Shown: positions 38,101 to 49,392 of the stretch, in pieces
Layout: each line of letters begins with the position of its first letter
How positions within the stretch are numbered: the first letter of the stretch is position 1
Origin: Apis mellifera
Taxonomy: Eukaryota > Arthropoda > Insecta > Hymenoptera > Apidae
Direction of reading: 5' to 3'
Assembly: GCF_003254395.2 (NCBI RefSeq)
Contig: NC_037645.1
Coordinates: forward strand, 2,071,222-2,135,221
Length of the DNA stretch: 64,000 bases
Program-made: the position numbers and the translations under genes
Notes under the pieces: generated by a model
The model's database searches: none
Seen by the model: the letters and a program-made list of their open reading frames with translations, nothing else
Told to the model about the DNA's origin: nothing

Positions 38101-40180
38101 AAATTACAATGAATTCTTTTTTAAATTTAAATTCAAAAATTCTTTAAATTCAATATTAAAAATTTAATATAGTAAAATTTCAATAACTTATTCATAATTA
38201 TTCATAATTTTTATAATTATAAAACAAATAGAGTTACAAATAATTTGAAATATAATGAAATATAATACAAAAAATATTAGCCCGTTAGATGAATTTATTA
38301 ATAATCTTTTTAGCTCAGGATTTTCAGGTTTAACCCTTTCCATGTTCACTGTCAGGAACTCATTCACGTGCCCAGGTGCTACTTGAGTGAGGGAGAGACA
38401 ATGGATATGATGACTTTAGTTCATAAGCTAATACAAATTTTTTAGCGACTGACGATGCGTTAGTGTATCGTGCACGATGTATTTTCCACATTGTGTGTGT
38501 ATGGTTAGGCTGTGGAATTGCGTCGTTTCATTTATCATATTATTTTATTCACTATTCAATCACAAACACAATTTACAATCATATTCGCAATTAAATATTG
38601 CGAATAACTAATAAATAATTATTAAGCAAGATTATTAATCTTTAATCAAAAATTACAATACAATTGATACAATTTTGGTTCACAATAATAGTACAATTTT
38701 GGTTCACAATGGTACCATTTAATCTAGTGGTTAATATTTTAGAAAATATTAGATATTCATAAATATTCACAATTAAAGTATAAATACACGCGTTTTTGTT
38801 ACGTTTCACGCAATGGTCGCTAACTATCGTCAGTCGATTTCAGGAAAATGGTACGTAAAGTTAGAGTGTGCGAGTTGTGTGCCAAGCTCGGGTGTCGGAG
38901 GCGTCCCGGGACGCTTTCCCTAGTGTAGGCTTTTGCGCCCGAGTATTATGTGTGAGAATCGTGGAATGAGTGTGTTGGTATGCCTGTTTTGCCATACTTT
39001 TTAAATATAGGGCTAGGTAGGATAGGTAGTATATTTCTGGTGTGTCTGTTAATTATAAGTAGGTAGGGCCGGGCAGGTTGTCACAGTCTCTGATCGGGTA
39101 GGCGCGTTTTCGCGTGACAATCTGTTTCAGGGAATAAAGTTTGAGAAATCGAGGGCAAAGCTGAGTCGAATGGACGACAATGCTACTCGTCTCTGGCTTT
39201 TCTTATCGATTTTTCGAATTTCGTGGTCGCGGTCGCGATTTGCTTTCGAAACGAACGTTGCGCTCGAAATTCTGTGCATGTAGGAAGAAGGATCACTGCG
39301 ATCGTTGGTCGTCCATGCACTTAGCTTCCGCGATTTAGTCCTTTTTTTTTTCTTTTTTTCTTTGATTTGCGATTAGTGAATTTCGAGCCTAGATTTAAGT
39401 TTCAGCGGGCATTGCGCCCGAAGGAGGAAGACCGAAGAGGCCTCGACAAACTGTCACGAAGAGGGGCTGCAACGAATGGTTTCTCATCTTTTGGATCTTG
39501 CCTGGGTCCAAAGAATGGGAAATCATTGTTACTACTTTGTCATTGTGCTCGTTTTAGTAATACGTAGTATATGTTGTTGTATCGTCTGGCCAATTTGCAT
39601 GCTGGCCCATCGTTTATCCAGTCATCATGGGCAAATCGCGATTTTGCATTAGTGTTGCGATTGATTAATAACGGGTTGAATTAGTGTTGCGATAAATTGA
39701 TGATCGCGTTTACTATAGCGTTGCGTTAAAAAAATATCGCGGTTGCTTTTAATATTTTCATTATGAATTAGTCTATTTTTTATTGCTTTTTTTTTCTTTT
39801 TAATATAAATTTAAATCTATACTATATTTTCAGATTTATAGAATAATAATATATAATAAATTTTGTATTAAATTCATTTGAAGAATTAGCGTTGCGTTTA
39901 AAAATAATCGCGTTTTTTATAGTAGTGTTGCGTTTTAAATTGCCCATTTCTTCCACTTGGACTGTGGAAATACTGAATGGACTCCTGAATCATCCATTGC
40001 AGCCAAAAAGGCTGTACAAAGGGTGATTGTACGACGGCAGCCTCTGATTATGGCTGCAATCTTCCGCTATTAGTGTTGCGTCTATAATAAAATACGAGTG
40101 CATAAATTAGTTTATTAGAATTTCGTATATGTTTTCGGGAAAACATTTTCTTTTATCTTTTCTTTTTTCTTTTTTTTTTC

Positions 40181-40225
<45 letters not shown>

Positions 40226-41734
40226 AATTATTTAATTGAAAGTATAATGAAGCACTCTTCGCGTTTCCTTTTATAAAATTAGTATATTAGTGTTGCGAAA
40301 TAGAAAAAAATTCCACTCACGGTTTGTTCGGATTTACATTGAGTGGATGATTATTTTGGTAACCCTTCTGGTTACCTTTTCGTCGTTTTTCTCTTTTCAG
40401 CATCCCCCTTGTTAAGAGCATTTGTTTACTGTTTAAAAATGTATTTTATTCTTTTCAATTTTATTCTATTCGATGAATATCTTTCATTTAAAATCATGGA
40501 TTGCCTAACAACATTTTGATAATTCAATTTCCATTTTTTTTTCTTTTTTTTTTTTTTTATTTAATATTTCTTTTTATTCCCAGATGTAAATTATATTTTA
40601 ATTACTAATCCAATAATTGAGTTTGTTACAGATATGAATCGAAGAAAATAAATAAAGAAGAAATAGATTCAAGATAATGTGTGATTTGCTAGAAACTAAT
40701 TATTTTTGTTATTGAGTTTCATTTAATTCTGTTTTATAGTCTGTTCCAGGAATCATCTTCAACTTTCAACGGAATGGATTACATCATCAAATAAATATTT
40801 TAATTTTTATATTAGGTAGGATAGGGTTTAGGATAGGATTAGATTAGAAGAAATATTTAGCTTTTTTAATATATGGGATTTATAAACAATGGGATGTTTT
40901 TTTCTTCTTATTATTAAAGAAAAGGCAATTTCGCCTTCCCTACTCTGATTCGTTTTCCATACCAATATTTCCTATTCTTCAAGGCAATACCTTAACCTTG
41001 CCTTAATTCCTCAATTTCCTCATTATAAACAAATACTTGGTACTTGATGGCTATGTGACTTCGTTCACTAGCCAATATCATTGATATTTTTCTCTTGCCA
41101 CATGTGGTTCATATTTTATATCGTATCATAAATTTTTTAAAAATTGTGTGTCATATGATCAGTGTGAACGTTGATATGAAGAGAATTTGTAGATGTATAT
41201 ATAGGCAGAGTTAAAAACAAAATGTTTAAATTCTTATATAGATAGGAAATACGAAAAAAAAATTTTAGAATAAGTAAAATGTTGATGTTATTTATATTTT
41301 TTATTTAAATTTGTTTCAGGATTTCTTACAGAAGCGGAAGATTGTATGATATTGATTAAAGAAAATGTGAATATTTAAAATTAAGTCCATGCACAATCGT
41401 GGATATTAAATAAAGTAGTGTATTGTAGAAAAGTAGATACTGTAGATAAATAGATGGGTAAAATGGTGTAGCGCTTTTTTGGGATGCTTATTTTGCTTAT
41501 TTCGCTTATTTTGCTTATTTTTTTTCTTTTTTTTTTTTTAAGCTTTTTTACTATCAATTATTTTTCATTTTCATATCGATGGAAGTGTAAAATATTGATA
41601 GAAAGTCTTTTAATTTTAATCTTATTTTCAGGTTTAGTCTTCCGCGCCGGTTTTCTTTAGAATTCCTTTTGTTGTTTGTTTTGCACAACGATCGAAGGAT
41701 TTGAACGTTTTGCAAACTTACTTGCAAAAGGAAG

Positions 41735-42000
41735 ATTTATTATTAATTTTAAGTAAATTTTTGCGCAAAGGAGGGTGGATGGGATCGTGGATAGGGTGGG
41801 TCTCCAATTCGCAGCAACCTCCACGCGGTGAGACCTGGAAAATCATTATTATTTACTATATTATTCATAATCGTATCCTTGATACAATTATAAATTTTAT
41901 AGCGAATAATGTGAGCTAATTGGCTGCGCACGCGGTTTCAATGATTATTTTTTTATTTTGTAATAATTAAGATTTATTAAATTATTAATAATCAAAAGTT
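41735..42000. mobile_element. U3 copy of the ~270-bp GGGTCTC/GAGACC segment
   Basis: Near-identical to the U1 segment, with the flanking direct repeats visible at about 41,699 and 41,998. Same uncertainties apply. Confidence 0.35.
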
Positions 42001-42169
42001 TGAACGTTTTACTTACACCGAAAGGAAGAATTTATTTGTGAATAAAATAATTTGTGAAAATTATAAAGTGTAAGATTTTCTTTTTCTTTGTGTCTTTGAG
42101 TGATAATAAATTGTTTACCTAATTAGAATATACTACGCTAGGCGTAGCTCCAATCTTTTTTCGATTCAA

Positions 42170-43160
42170 AACATATTTTACAAAATCCTATAAGATGTCG
42201 CGTCAATCTATTTCTCGTCGGTATTACGTTATACTGACAGTTTATTTTACGATCGTTAAAGAAACACATAGAGAAGGATAAGAAATATAGAAAGTGAATA
42301 GAAAATGAACAGAGATAAGATAAGAATTGAACATGAGCACCATCTCTTGCAAGCTAGAAACATCTCTTTAAAAAAATATTTTTCTAAAAGCACTAAGAGA
42401 TGGAAATGATACTTAATTCTTACTTTACCTTATCCTCCTTGGAGAAAAATCTTATCCTGTGATTCATTTTCAATTTATAATTGTCGAAATTTGTATTATA
42501 TTCACTTCTTTTATTCCTTTTATTTCTTATCTATATTTATTTATTACAATTTTTATTGTTCAAGTTCATGTTAGATTCAATTGTTATATTAAATTTCTTC
42601 TTTTATGTATTTCTTTTCTTTTCCTTTCTTTCTTTTCTTTTCCTTTCTTTCTTCTTTTTTTTTTTTTTTCTTATTCAATTAACACTTATTGTTAAATTTT
42701 TTCTTGATGTTTTAGTTCTTTCAGTTTTTTTTATCTTTGAGATTAAATTCTTCAGGTATGCTTCAATCTTTTTTTACTTTATAGTACTTAACTTTTATGT
42801 TGCATTCTCTTTTTATGTATACTTATTTATTCATTTATTCATTATTTATAACATTAAATTCTTTTATATGTTGCAGTGTAACAATTAGTTGAATCTTACA
42901 TTGTTGTAACGTATAAGGAAGAATTTATACATTGTAATACAAATAATGAATAAAACATAGAAAGGGAATATAATATAAATGTTAATTATCATGAAGTAAA
43001 ACAAAATTGAAAAAATTGAAATATGAAAAGGAACTTAACCTCAAAGTTAAAAAATGTTTAAAAGAACTGAAATATAAAAGAATTATTTAATATAAAAATT
43101 AAAGAATGTTTAAATATAAAAGTAGAATAAAAGAAGAGTTTAACATAAATATTAATTGAA
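42170..43160. repeat. Palindrome-derived segment with centre deleted
   Basis: 42,178-42,540 matches palindrome 3,418-3,790, and 42,545-43,080 matches 4,565-5,170, with the loop and one inner arm portion missing. The spacer at 31,640 has the same order, so this may be the ordinary spacer form or an old centre deletion. Confidence 0.65.
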
Positions 43161-43739
43161 TTAAAAAAAACATATATAATAAAAATAACATATCAATTAA
43201 ATTTAATTATTAAATTTAATATATATATATATATATATATAGTATACAATTAATAATTTAATAAAAAGAAAATACAAAAATACTTACAAAAGTAAATACT
43301 TTCTTCGATACAAACTTCTCCTTTATAAAATATAAAATATAAAAATGGCATTAAAAATGTGGTTATAGAGTTCATATTGAATATTTTTTTTGTTGCCTAA
43401 AGTAATCTTAATAATTAGCTACTTATCTGTATAAAGAAAAAGAAATTTAGCATAAATATAATAAAAATTGAAATAAAACAATAACTTCAAATTCTATTTT
43501 AAAAGCTTATAATTTGTTGTGATATTATGATCAATTAAAAGAATAAAAAATAAGAATAAATTATTCTTTAAAAAATTATCTTCAGTCAATTATAATAATA
43601 TTCAATAAATAATTCAATAACACATATTAATGAAATAATAGTATAAAATATAAAAAAATAACTGTTAAATATATATAAATAATTTATATTTATCTTATAG
43701 AAATATAAATACCCACAATATATTTGAAAATGTCAAATC

Positions 43740-45060
43740 GTTACAAATTTTGACAACAGAATGATATCTTGCGTAGCGATTTCAATATCGAATTACAAAT
43801 TGGAGAGGGGATATGTTCAACTAGTCATACGTCTAGGTATGACTATGGTACGAACGAATCATCAACTTCTTATTATAAGAAATTTTCAGCTTTGGATTAT
43901 GCTTGAAACGTAGAATTAAAACAAATAAAAAATTTTAGAAACATTAGGAACATTAGAAATTTCAGAAACATTAACAAATATATGAATTAAATGCATGACA
44001 CATTTAAAAAAGTAATATGTACATGAAAATATGTAAAATATATACATAAAAATTCATTGAAATGATTTGGCTATTTTCATTTCTATATAAATAAAAAAAC
44101 AGAAAAAAGTTATGATAATTATAGAAATATAATTTCTATGAAAATAAATAAAATCTTATCATATTAAATGAAGTTATTATGAAAGTTGTCGAATTATTTC
44201 TTATCATGAATACAAAACTATTATATTTTCAAATCTATCCCACGTTCGAAGTTCCAATTAAACAATAATTTGCACAAAAACATTCAATTCTGATATAGTA
44301 ATGATTAAATAAACAGATATTATTTAAACAAAACTTAATAATTTATAATCAAGCTTAATATTGTAATATAGTAATATAATACTTTATTAATAAAAATTTT
44401 ATATAATTACATACTTTTACCGATAAAACGCAATTTGTCACCACAATTTTTCAATTGTAGACTAACACTATGTGCACCATGATGCGCATTAATTCACTTC
44501 ATCGCAGTTTTTATGATTCTCTGATTAGTTAGAACGTCGATTTTATTTTTACTTCAATCGTATGAAAATTGAAATATAATAGATTATATTTAATAACTTT
44601 TAAATAAAAATGAAAAAACATATTACATTCTATATTTTGTTTATTATAAAAATACGAAAAACATTTCTTCAAAAATATATAAATTTTGGATAAATTAAAT
44701 TTTGTAAAGATTTTTAATGTAACAAAGATTAATCAGAAATTAAACATCATTGACATTATTTATAAATTGGTAGAACAAAAATAGCCAAAAAAAAAATCAG
44801 AAAAGGATAAAAATAAAATTAAAAATTGTAAAATTAATCATCTCCGAAATGAAATATAAATCGGATAAGAAGAACAAATAAAAAATACATAAAAAATAAA
44901 TAAGGATAGAAATAGGAATTGATCATTGCCACCTGGAAAGATAAAAAATTTTTATAAAAAAATCATATTTTTAAAGATACATTGAATATGATGTTAATTC
45001 GTAATTCTTATTCTATCTATTATCTTGCTATTCAAGAATTATTTTATATCAAATAATTAA
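43740..45060. repeat. Old degenerate inverted U 5' end plus palindrome-arm remnant
   Basis: About 43,780-43,870 is the diverged reverse complement of U1 7,210-7,290 (shared GGAGAGGGGATA core). About 44,440-44,600 is the reverse complement of the U promoter (TGCGCA, CTGATTAGTT). About 44,900-45,010 resembles palindrome 3,560-3,660. The order (inverted promoter, then arm) is as at 1,282-3,955. This marks the right end of the array. Confidence 0.5.
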
Positions 45061-45584
45061 GAAAAATACTTCTCTATTTTTTAATTTATTTATAAATATT
45101 TTTTATTTTATTTATATTGATATAAGAACTGTCCAAGTTTACAAAAAAAAGATAAAATTATCAAAAACATAGCATATAGAAATAAAAAAAATAGCAAAAA
45201 TATAATAGTAAGTAATGGAATAACTCAAAAGAAAGAAACGTCAATTAAATAAAGAAAGTATTTTCATTCGTGTATTACATTAAGCTCGTATATAAATACA
45301 TATACAAAAACATATGTATAAGTTTGACGATCGCTTAGCAGAAAGTACAAGCGTATATGTTTGATAACAGAATTACCAGAATAAAATTACCATATACAAA
45401 AGTGTAAATGTATATATAACTACACGCGTATACAAACTTCGTGCGCTTAAAAAAGAAAAAAATTATTAAATTATCTTAATTGATATATATATATATATCA
45501 TATTATATATCATTAAATACCAGTGAAGTGATTATATATAAAAATGTGCATGTGACTTGTGAGTGGTGTAAATATATTGAATGG

Positions 45585-45590
45585 TTTATT
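45585..45590 (-). terminator. Candidate AATAAA polyadenylation signal, pro-resilin-like gene
   Basis: AATAAA on the minus strand about 130 nt past the stop codon. In AT-rich DNA this hexamer is common by chance, so the site is only a candidate. Confidence 0.35.
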
Positions 45591-45720
45591 AAGAAATAAA
45601 AAAAAATTAAAAAATAAAAAAAAGCTATAAAAATAAGAGAGGTCCGTGACGGTTGTCGCCCAGCATTCGGGAGATTTGTCAGGTATTTTTTTATATTATG
45701 ACAATGCATGATATAGTTGA

Positions 45721-48700
45721 TTATTTCCGATAATTGTTACGTGGTGGTAGATACTGATTGCTAGCTGTAGGTCCGCCAAATTGTCCACTAGTTCCACCAA
45801 ATACGCCAGCATCTGTTATAAAATTAATATTTCATTGATTATTTAAATAATTAATAAATTTTATTTGTGTATATTTATCAAAATAAAGCATAGTTTTTAA
45901 AAATCTAATTAATCCTAAAAATAAATTATAATAAAAATATTTACAAAATTTATATGGAAACTCCTTTAATTTCATTATGAAATTTTAAAAATTTTAAAAA
46001 TGAAAGAATTGTTAAAAATTATTAAAAGTCAATATTTCTTTTTCTTTGATTTAATATGTTTCAATATTTTAATATGGTCAATATTTTAAAAAGATGAAAT
46101 ATGTATATTTTTCCTGCTTCGGTAATTTAATTTTCTAATAATAATTTATCTAATAATACTTCTGTTAATAATACTTCTAATAATACTTTGCAATTAATAT
46201 ATTGCAAGTAATATAATATAATATAATTTTATAAATAATAAAAGATTCATAATAATTCATATTTTAAGTTATTTCTAATTTATATTATATTATATAATAT
46301 AATATATTATATAATTATTTTATTATATAATTATATATAATTATATATATAAATATAATTATATAATTATATATATAAATATAATTATATAATTATATAT
46401 TATATAATTATATTTATATTATAATTATGATAATATATATAATATATATTACATTATATATACAATTATACTTGCCTCCTTGATATCCTCCTGCTCCTGT
46501 CTGACCAGGTGTCCCATAAGCTCCAGATCCAATACCTCCTCGAGAAAATTGTGCCTGTCCTTCATATTGAACATCAGCAGTGTAACCATTTGCATCATCA
46601 GCCATGTACTTCACGATTTGCGTCCTCGAATCTGGTAATAACACTCTATATTCTCCTTGTACTATGTTTCCATCGCTACTCTCACGTTGAGAGTAGTCAT
46701 TGCCACTAGGGGGATCATACACTTCATATTGGAAGCTATATGGTTGAGGCTATAAAAATAAGATATTGTTTAGATTTTTTTTTTTAATTATTTTTCAAAC
46801 TATTATTTGATTATTATCTTAATTGCAATCGAAATTTCAATATTATTGAAAATGTTTGAAAAACAAATATGTTATGTTATTCTTAAAATTATTTTAAGAA
46901 TAACATAAAAAATAAAATAGTTTTTCATTAATTTATGCGAAAAGAAAAATAATTTTTCTAAAAATTATCTTATGATTCATGAAATAATTATTCTTCTTGA
47001 AAATTAAATTTATTTTTTTAAATATAATAATAAAAATAACAATAAAAATTATGAATTAATAAATGTGATTTGTTATTTCATTTTCTTTTTCAGATTTATT
47101 CAATTTTGATTATAATAAATTCGTTTACACTTACTCTTCCATTATCCTGACCATAACCAGCATCCTGATAACTTCCACCACCACCACCACTACCACCACC
47201 AAATTGTCCAGGAGTGCCATAAGCAGTAGACGGACGTCCACCAAATCCAATATCACCACCACCTGGTGCTCCATATAATGCAGTGGGTCTTTTGAATCCA
47301 CCTCCAAAGTCACTACCCCTTCCTAAATCTCCTCCAGTGAATCCCCCTGGAACTCCTCCAAATCCAGTTCCACCTGGTCTGTTGTATTGATAACCACTTC
47401 CACCGGTACCACCACCCGGTAGCAATCCAGCAAATGCATGACTTGTAAAACACGATAGCAGCAATAGCACTTTCGTTAACTAAAATAGAAGAATTTGATT
47501 TTATTTTCAACATATATCAATAAAAATAAAAATATTACGCAAAATGAAGAAAAAAAAATTCGATGCATTAGATAAAATAATAATTTATGGTAATTTAAGA
47601 ATATGGATTAGCAGGCCGATCATGCATCATTAATCAAATTTTATATCTAATTTTGTTTAACAAATCTTAAATAGTGAATATTAAAATTTTGTTGAATTTT
47701 TAAAGATCTTAAATTTTTATAATTAATATTTCATATTAAAGATTATTACATCAATTATATCATTTCTAAAGAAATTAATTATATTTAAATTATATTTAAA
47801 TTGATATTATAAATGATAATAATTTACTATTAAGTAATAATGATAATAATAATAATATTAAAATATATTTAAAATGTTTTTTAATATATTTAAAATGTAC
47901 ATTTTTATATGATTTCCTCTGGATATAAAAGAAATTATTAATACAATTATTATATACAAAATTATTTAATACAAATTTAATTATTTAATACAAAATTATA
48001 TACAAAAAGAAACTTATAAAACAAGCAAAATTTTGCTTAACAATAAACTGTAATCTTAATTAAAAAATTATAATAAATACTTATTAACGAATTTTGTATT
48101 AGAAAAAACAGAAAAATTAAATTGGACTATTTACACAATTTACATTTAAACAAATAAAATATAAGTGATTAATACAATTGTTAATTTAAATTTTTTACAA
48201 ATAAAATTATATTATATTAATTAAAGACTATTAATATTCCATAACACAATTGCTCAAGAAGAAGTTGTTTCTTTGTTAAAATAAGATTTAACGACACACA
48301 CGATGGACCAAATGCCTGATTTCGACATTGGGTGTTATTAAAACTGATGACAAAAAGAGTTGAAGAAAACGCTAACACAACAGCGCTTGAGTTCAATAGA
48401 AAGCTTGAAATATCACGAGGCAATGATTTACCAATGACAAAATTAATGTTCCACTGAAATCAGGATTATTATTGAACGAGCCTATCTCTTTTTTGTTTGA
48501 ATAAAAATTATGTTCGGTAAAGTAAAGTAAAAGTGTGCTTTGAAAACATTTGATATATAAATAATAATTTTAAACTAATCCAGAAAAATCACAAATAAAA
48601 ATGGAATAAAGATTTTATGTTAACTGATCCAATTTTGAAGAAATTTAAATTAATTCTTTAAAACTCTTTATATATAAATTTTTGGATATTAATTTGATTT

Positions 48701-49329
48701 AATTTTCTAATTGTTAAATTTGTTACATAAATATAAATTAATTATTGATAAATTTTATTTTGATTTATAAAAGATAAAAGTTGAAATATTTAGAATATTA
48801 TGAATTTAAATTTTGTTCAGAGTCTAGCAAAGAAATTATATGTCTAAAAATCACTGAAAACAATAAATATACAACTTAAAAAATAGAATACAAATTCTAT
48901 TTTTAATTGAAATTAAAATTTCTTTATAAAAAATCTAGATTGAAGAAAACTAACTAACTAATGAATCTAAATTATCAATCAAAAAAAATAAATTTTTATA
49001 TCATTATTCTTAATTAAAGAAAACTATAATCTCAAAATATTTCACTAAATGAAACAATTTACTTATTCAATCTGAAATTACAGAAATCAAAGTTATATAC
49101 TTTTTTCAAAATCATAAAACTAAATAATGAAACAAACCTAATCTATCTTAAAATAAAACAAAACTAAAATAATTTTAAACAACAATCAATCCTTATAAAA
49201 GAAAATTAATCAAATGTAATCATTTGAATAAAGTATATTAGAGACCAGAATCTAGCTTCTAGTACTATTGAGTTATCAAAGTGATTAGCAAGCATAACCG
49301 GAAGAATAACCTACCTGACGATAATTCAT
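45721..49329 (-). CDS. Pro-resilin-like RR-2 cuticular protein (4 coding exons)
   Basis: Secreted structural cuticle protein, 241 aa. My exon model on the minus strand is 49329-49315, 47479-47135, 46749-46476 and 45812-45721, with intron phases 0, 0, 1. Residues 1-22 form a signal peptide split by intron 1 (MNYRQ, then a Leu-rich core ending AFA before Gly23). Residues 23-120 are Gly/Pro/Tyr-rich with resilin-type elastic repeats, such as RPTALYGAPGGG (69-80) and RPSTAYGTPGQFGGG (87-101). Residues 121-184 are the RR chitin-binding domain: a YSFQYEV start, the SSDG turn, GEYRVLLPD, then YMADDANGY and VQYEG. The tail is Gly-rich and ends NNYRK. The order of elastic repeats, RR domain and Gly-rich tail is that known for pro-resilin; a role in rubber-like cuticle is inferred from it. 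The start has a TATA box and initiator just upstream. Intron 3 uses a GC donor; the nearest GT alternative hits a stop in exon 4. The paralogue lies 7.3 kb upstream. Confidence 0.9.
46300..46470. repeat. Tandem AT-only repeat in intron 3 of the pro-resilin-like gene
   Basis: A block made almost only of A and T, with a repeating TATATAATTATAT-like core, ends right at the GC donor of intron 3. It is likely to vary in length between individuals. Confidence 0.7.
47480..49314 (-). other. Intron 1 of the pro-resilin-like gene
   Basis: 1,835-bp phase-0 intron between the mini-exon and the signal-peptide exon, with donor CAG|GTAGGT and acceptor TTTTAG. It is mostly AT-rich with no repeats. A stretch of higher complexity at about 48,225-48,480 could be regulatory. 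An open frame there on the minus strand lacks an ATG start and resembles nothing I know. Confidence 0.6.
49315..49329 (-). CDS. Coding mini-exon 1 of the pro-resilin-like gene
   Basis: Only five codons (Met-Asn-Tyr-Arg-Gln) followed by the donor CAG|GTAGGT. Joined in phase 0 to the Leu-Thr-Lys-Val-Leu-Leu of exon 2, it completes a signal peptide that exon 2 alone lacks a Met for. The paralogue has the same arrangement with seven codons ending Arg-Gln, which supports the call. It is too short for most gene finders. Confidence 0.8.
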
Positions 49330-49359
49330 ATTGCTGTTATGAGCGAAGACGCAAAGCGA

Positions 49360-49392
49360 ACTGAGAAGATGATCTACGGACGAGTTTATATA
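49360..49392 (-). promoter_or_regulatory. TATA box and initiator of the pro-resilin-like gene
   Basis: On the minus strand TATATAAAC lies at 49392-49384 and the arthropod initiator TCAGT at 49364-49360. The initiator A is about 30 bp downstream of the TATA start. The predicted 5' UTR before the ATG at 49329 is then about 32 nt, typical of a highly expressed cuticle gene. Confidence 0.7.

Larger units (their letters stand above)
22441..39680. repeat. Tandem segmental duplication, period about 10.1 kb
   Basis: 22,441-29,580 and 32,540-39,680 match with very few differences (offset 10,099-10,108). The copy covers spacer plus the 5' and middle parts of U. The rest of each period (29,580-32,540) is diverged from the corresponding part after 39,680. 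Confidence 0.9.
34988..42010 (+). ncRNA. Unit U3: candidate spliced, structured lncRNA gene
   Basis: Third direct copy, about 10.1 kb after U2. Exon 1 ends 35158; exon 3 36529-36812; exon 4 36902-37227; exon 5 37396-37483. All donors and acceptors match U2. It is a mosaic: 5' and middle parts nearly identical to U2, the 3' part (39,690-42,010) closely like U1. The GGTAACC/GGTTACC hairpin is at 40358-40376. A (TA)n tract at about 40,186-40,222 is much longer than its U1 counterpart. Confidence 0.45.

Noticed and set aside
42481..42888. 135-residue plus-strand open frame
   Set aside because: It is almost all Phe, Leu, Ile, Ser and Tyr from T-rich satellite DNA, lacks a normal start and overlaps the repeat. 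Not a credible protein.
1..45060. Transposase, reverse transcriptase, tRNA or rRNA genes in the repeat array
   Set aside because: I looked for long frames, cloverleaf-like sequence and rRNA-like GC-rich blocks and saw none. The array is not an obvious autonomous transposon.
47131..47513. Alternative frames overlapping exon 2 of the pro-resilin-like gene
   Set aside because: They are shadows of the Gly-rich repeat coding frame.
48217..48423. 68-residue minus-strand frame inside intron 1 of the pro-resilin-like gene
   Set aside because: It has no ATG start and no recognisable motif. It is better explained as intron sequence.
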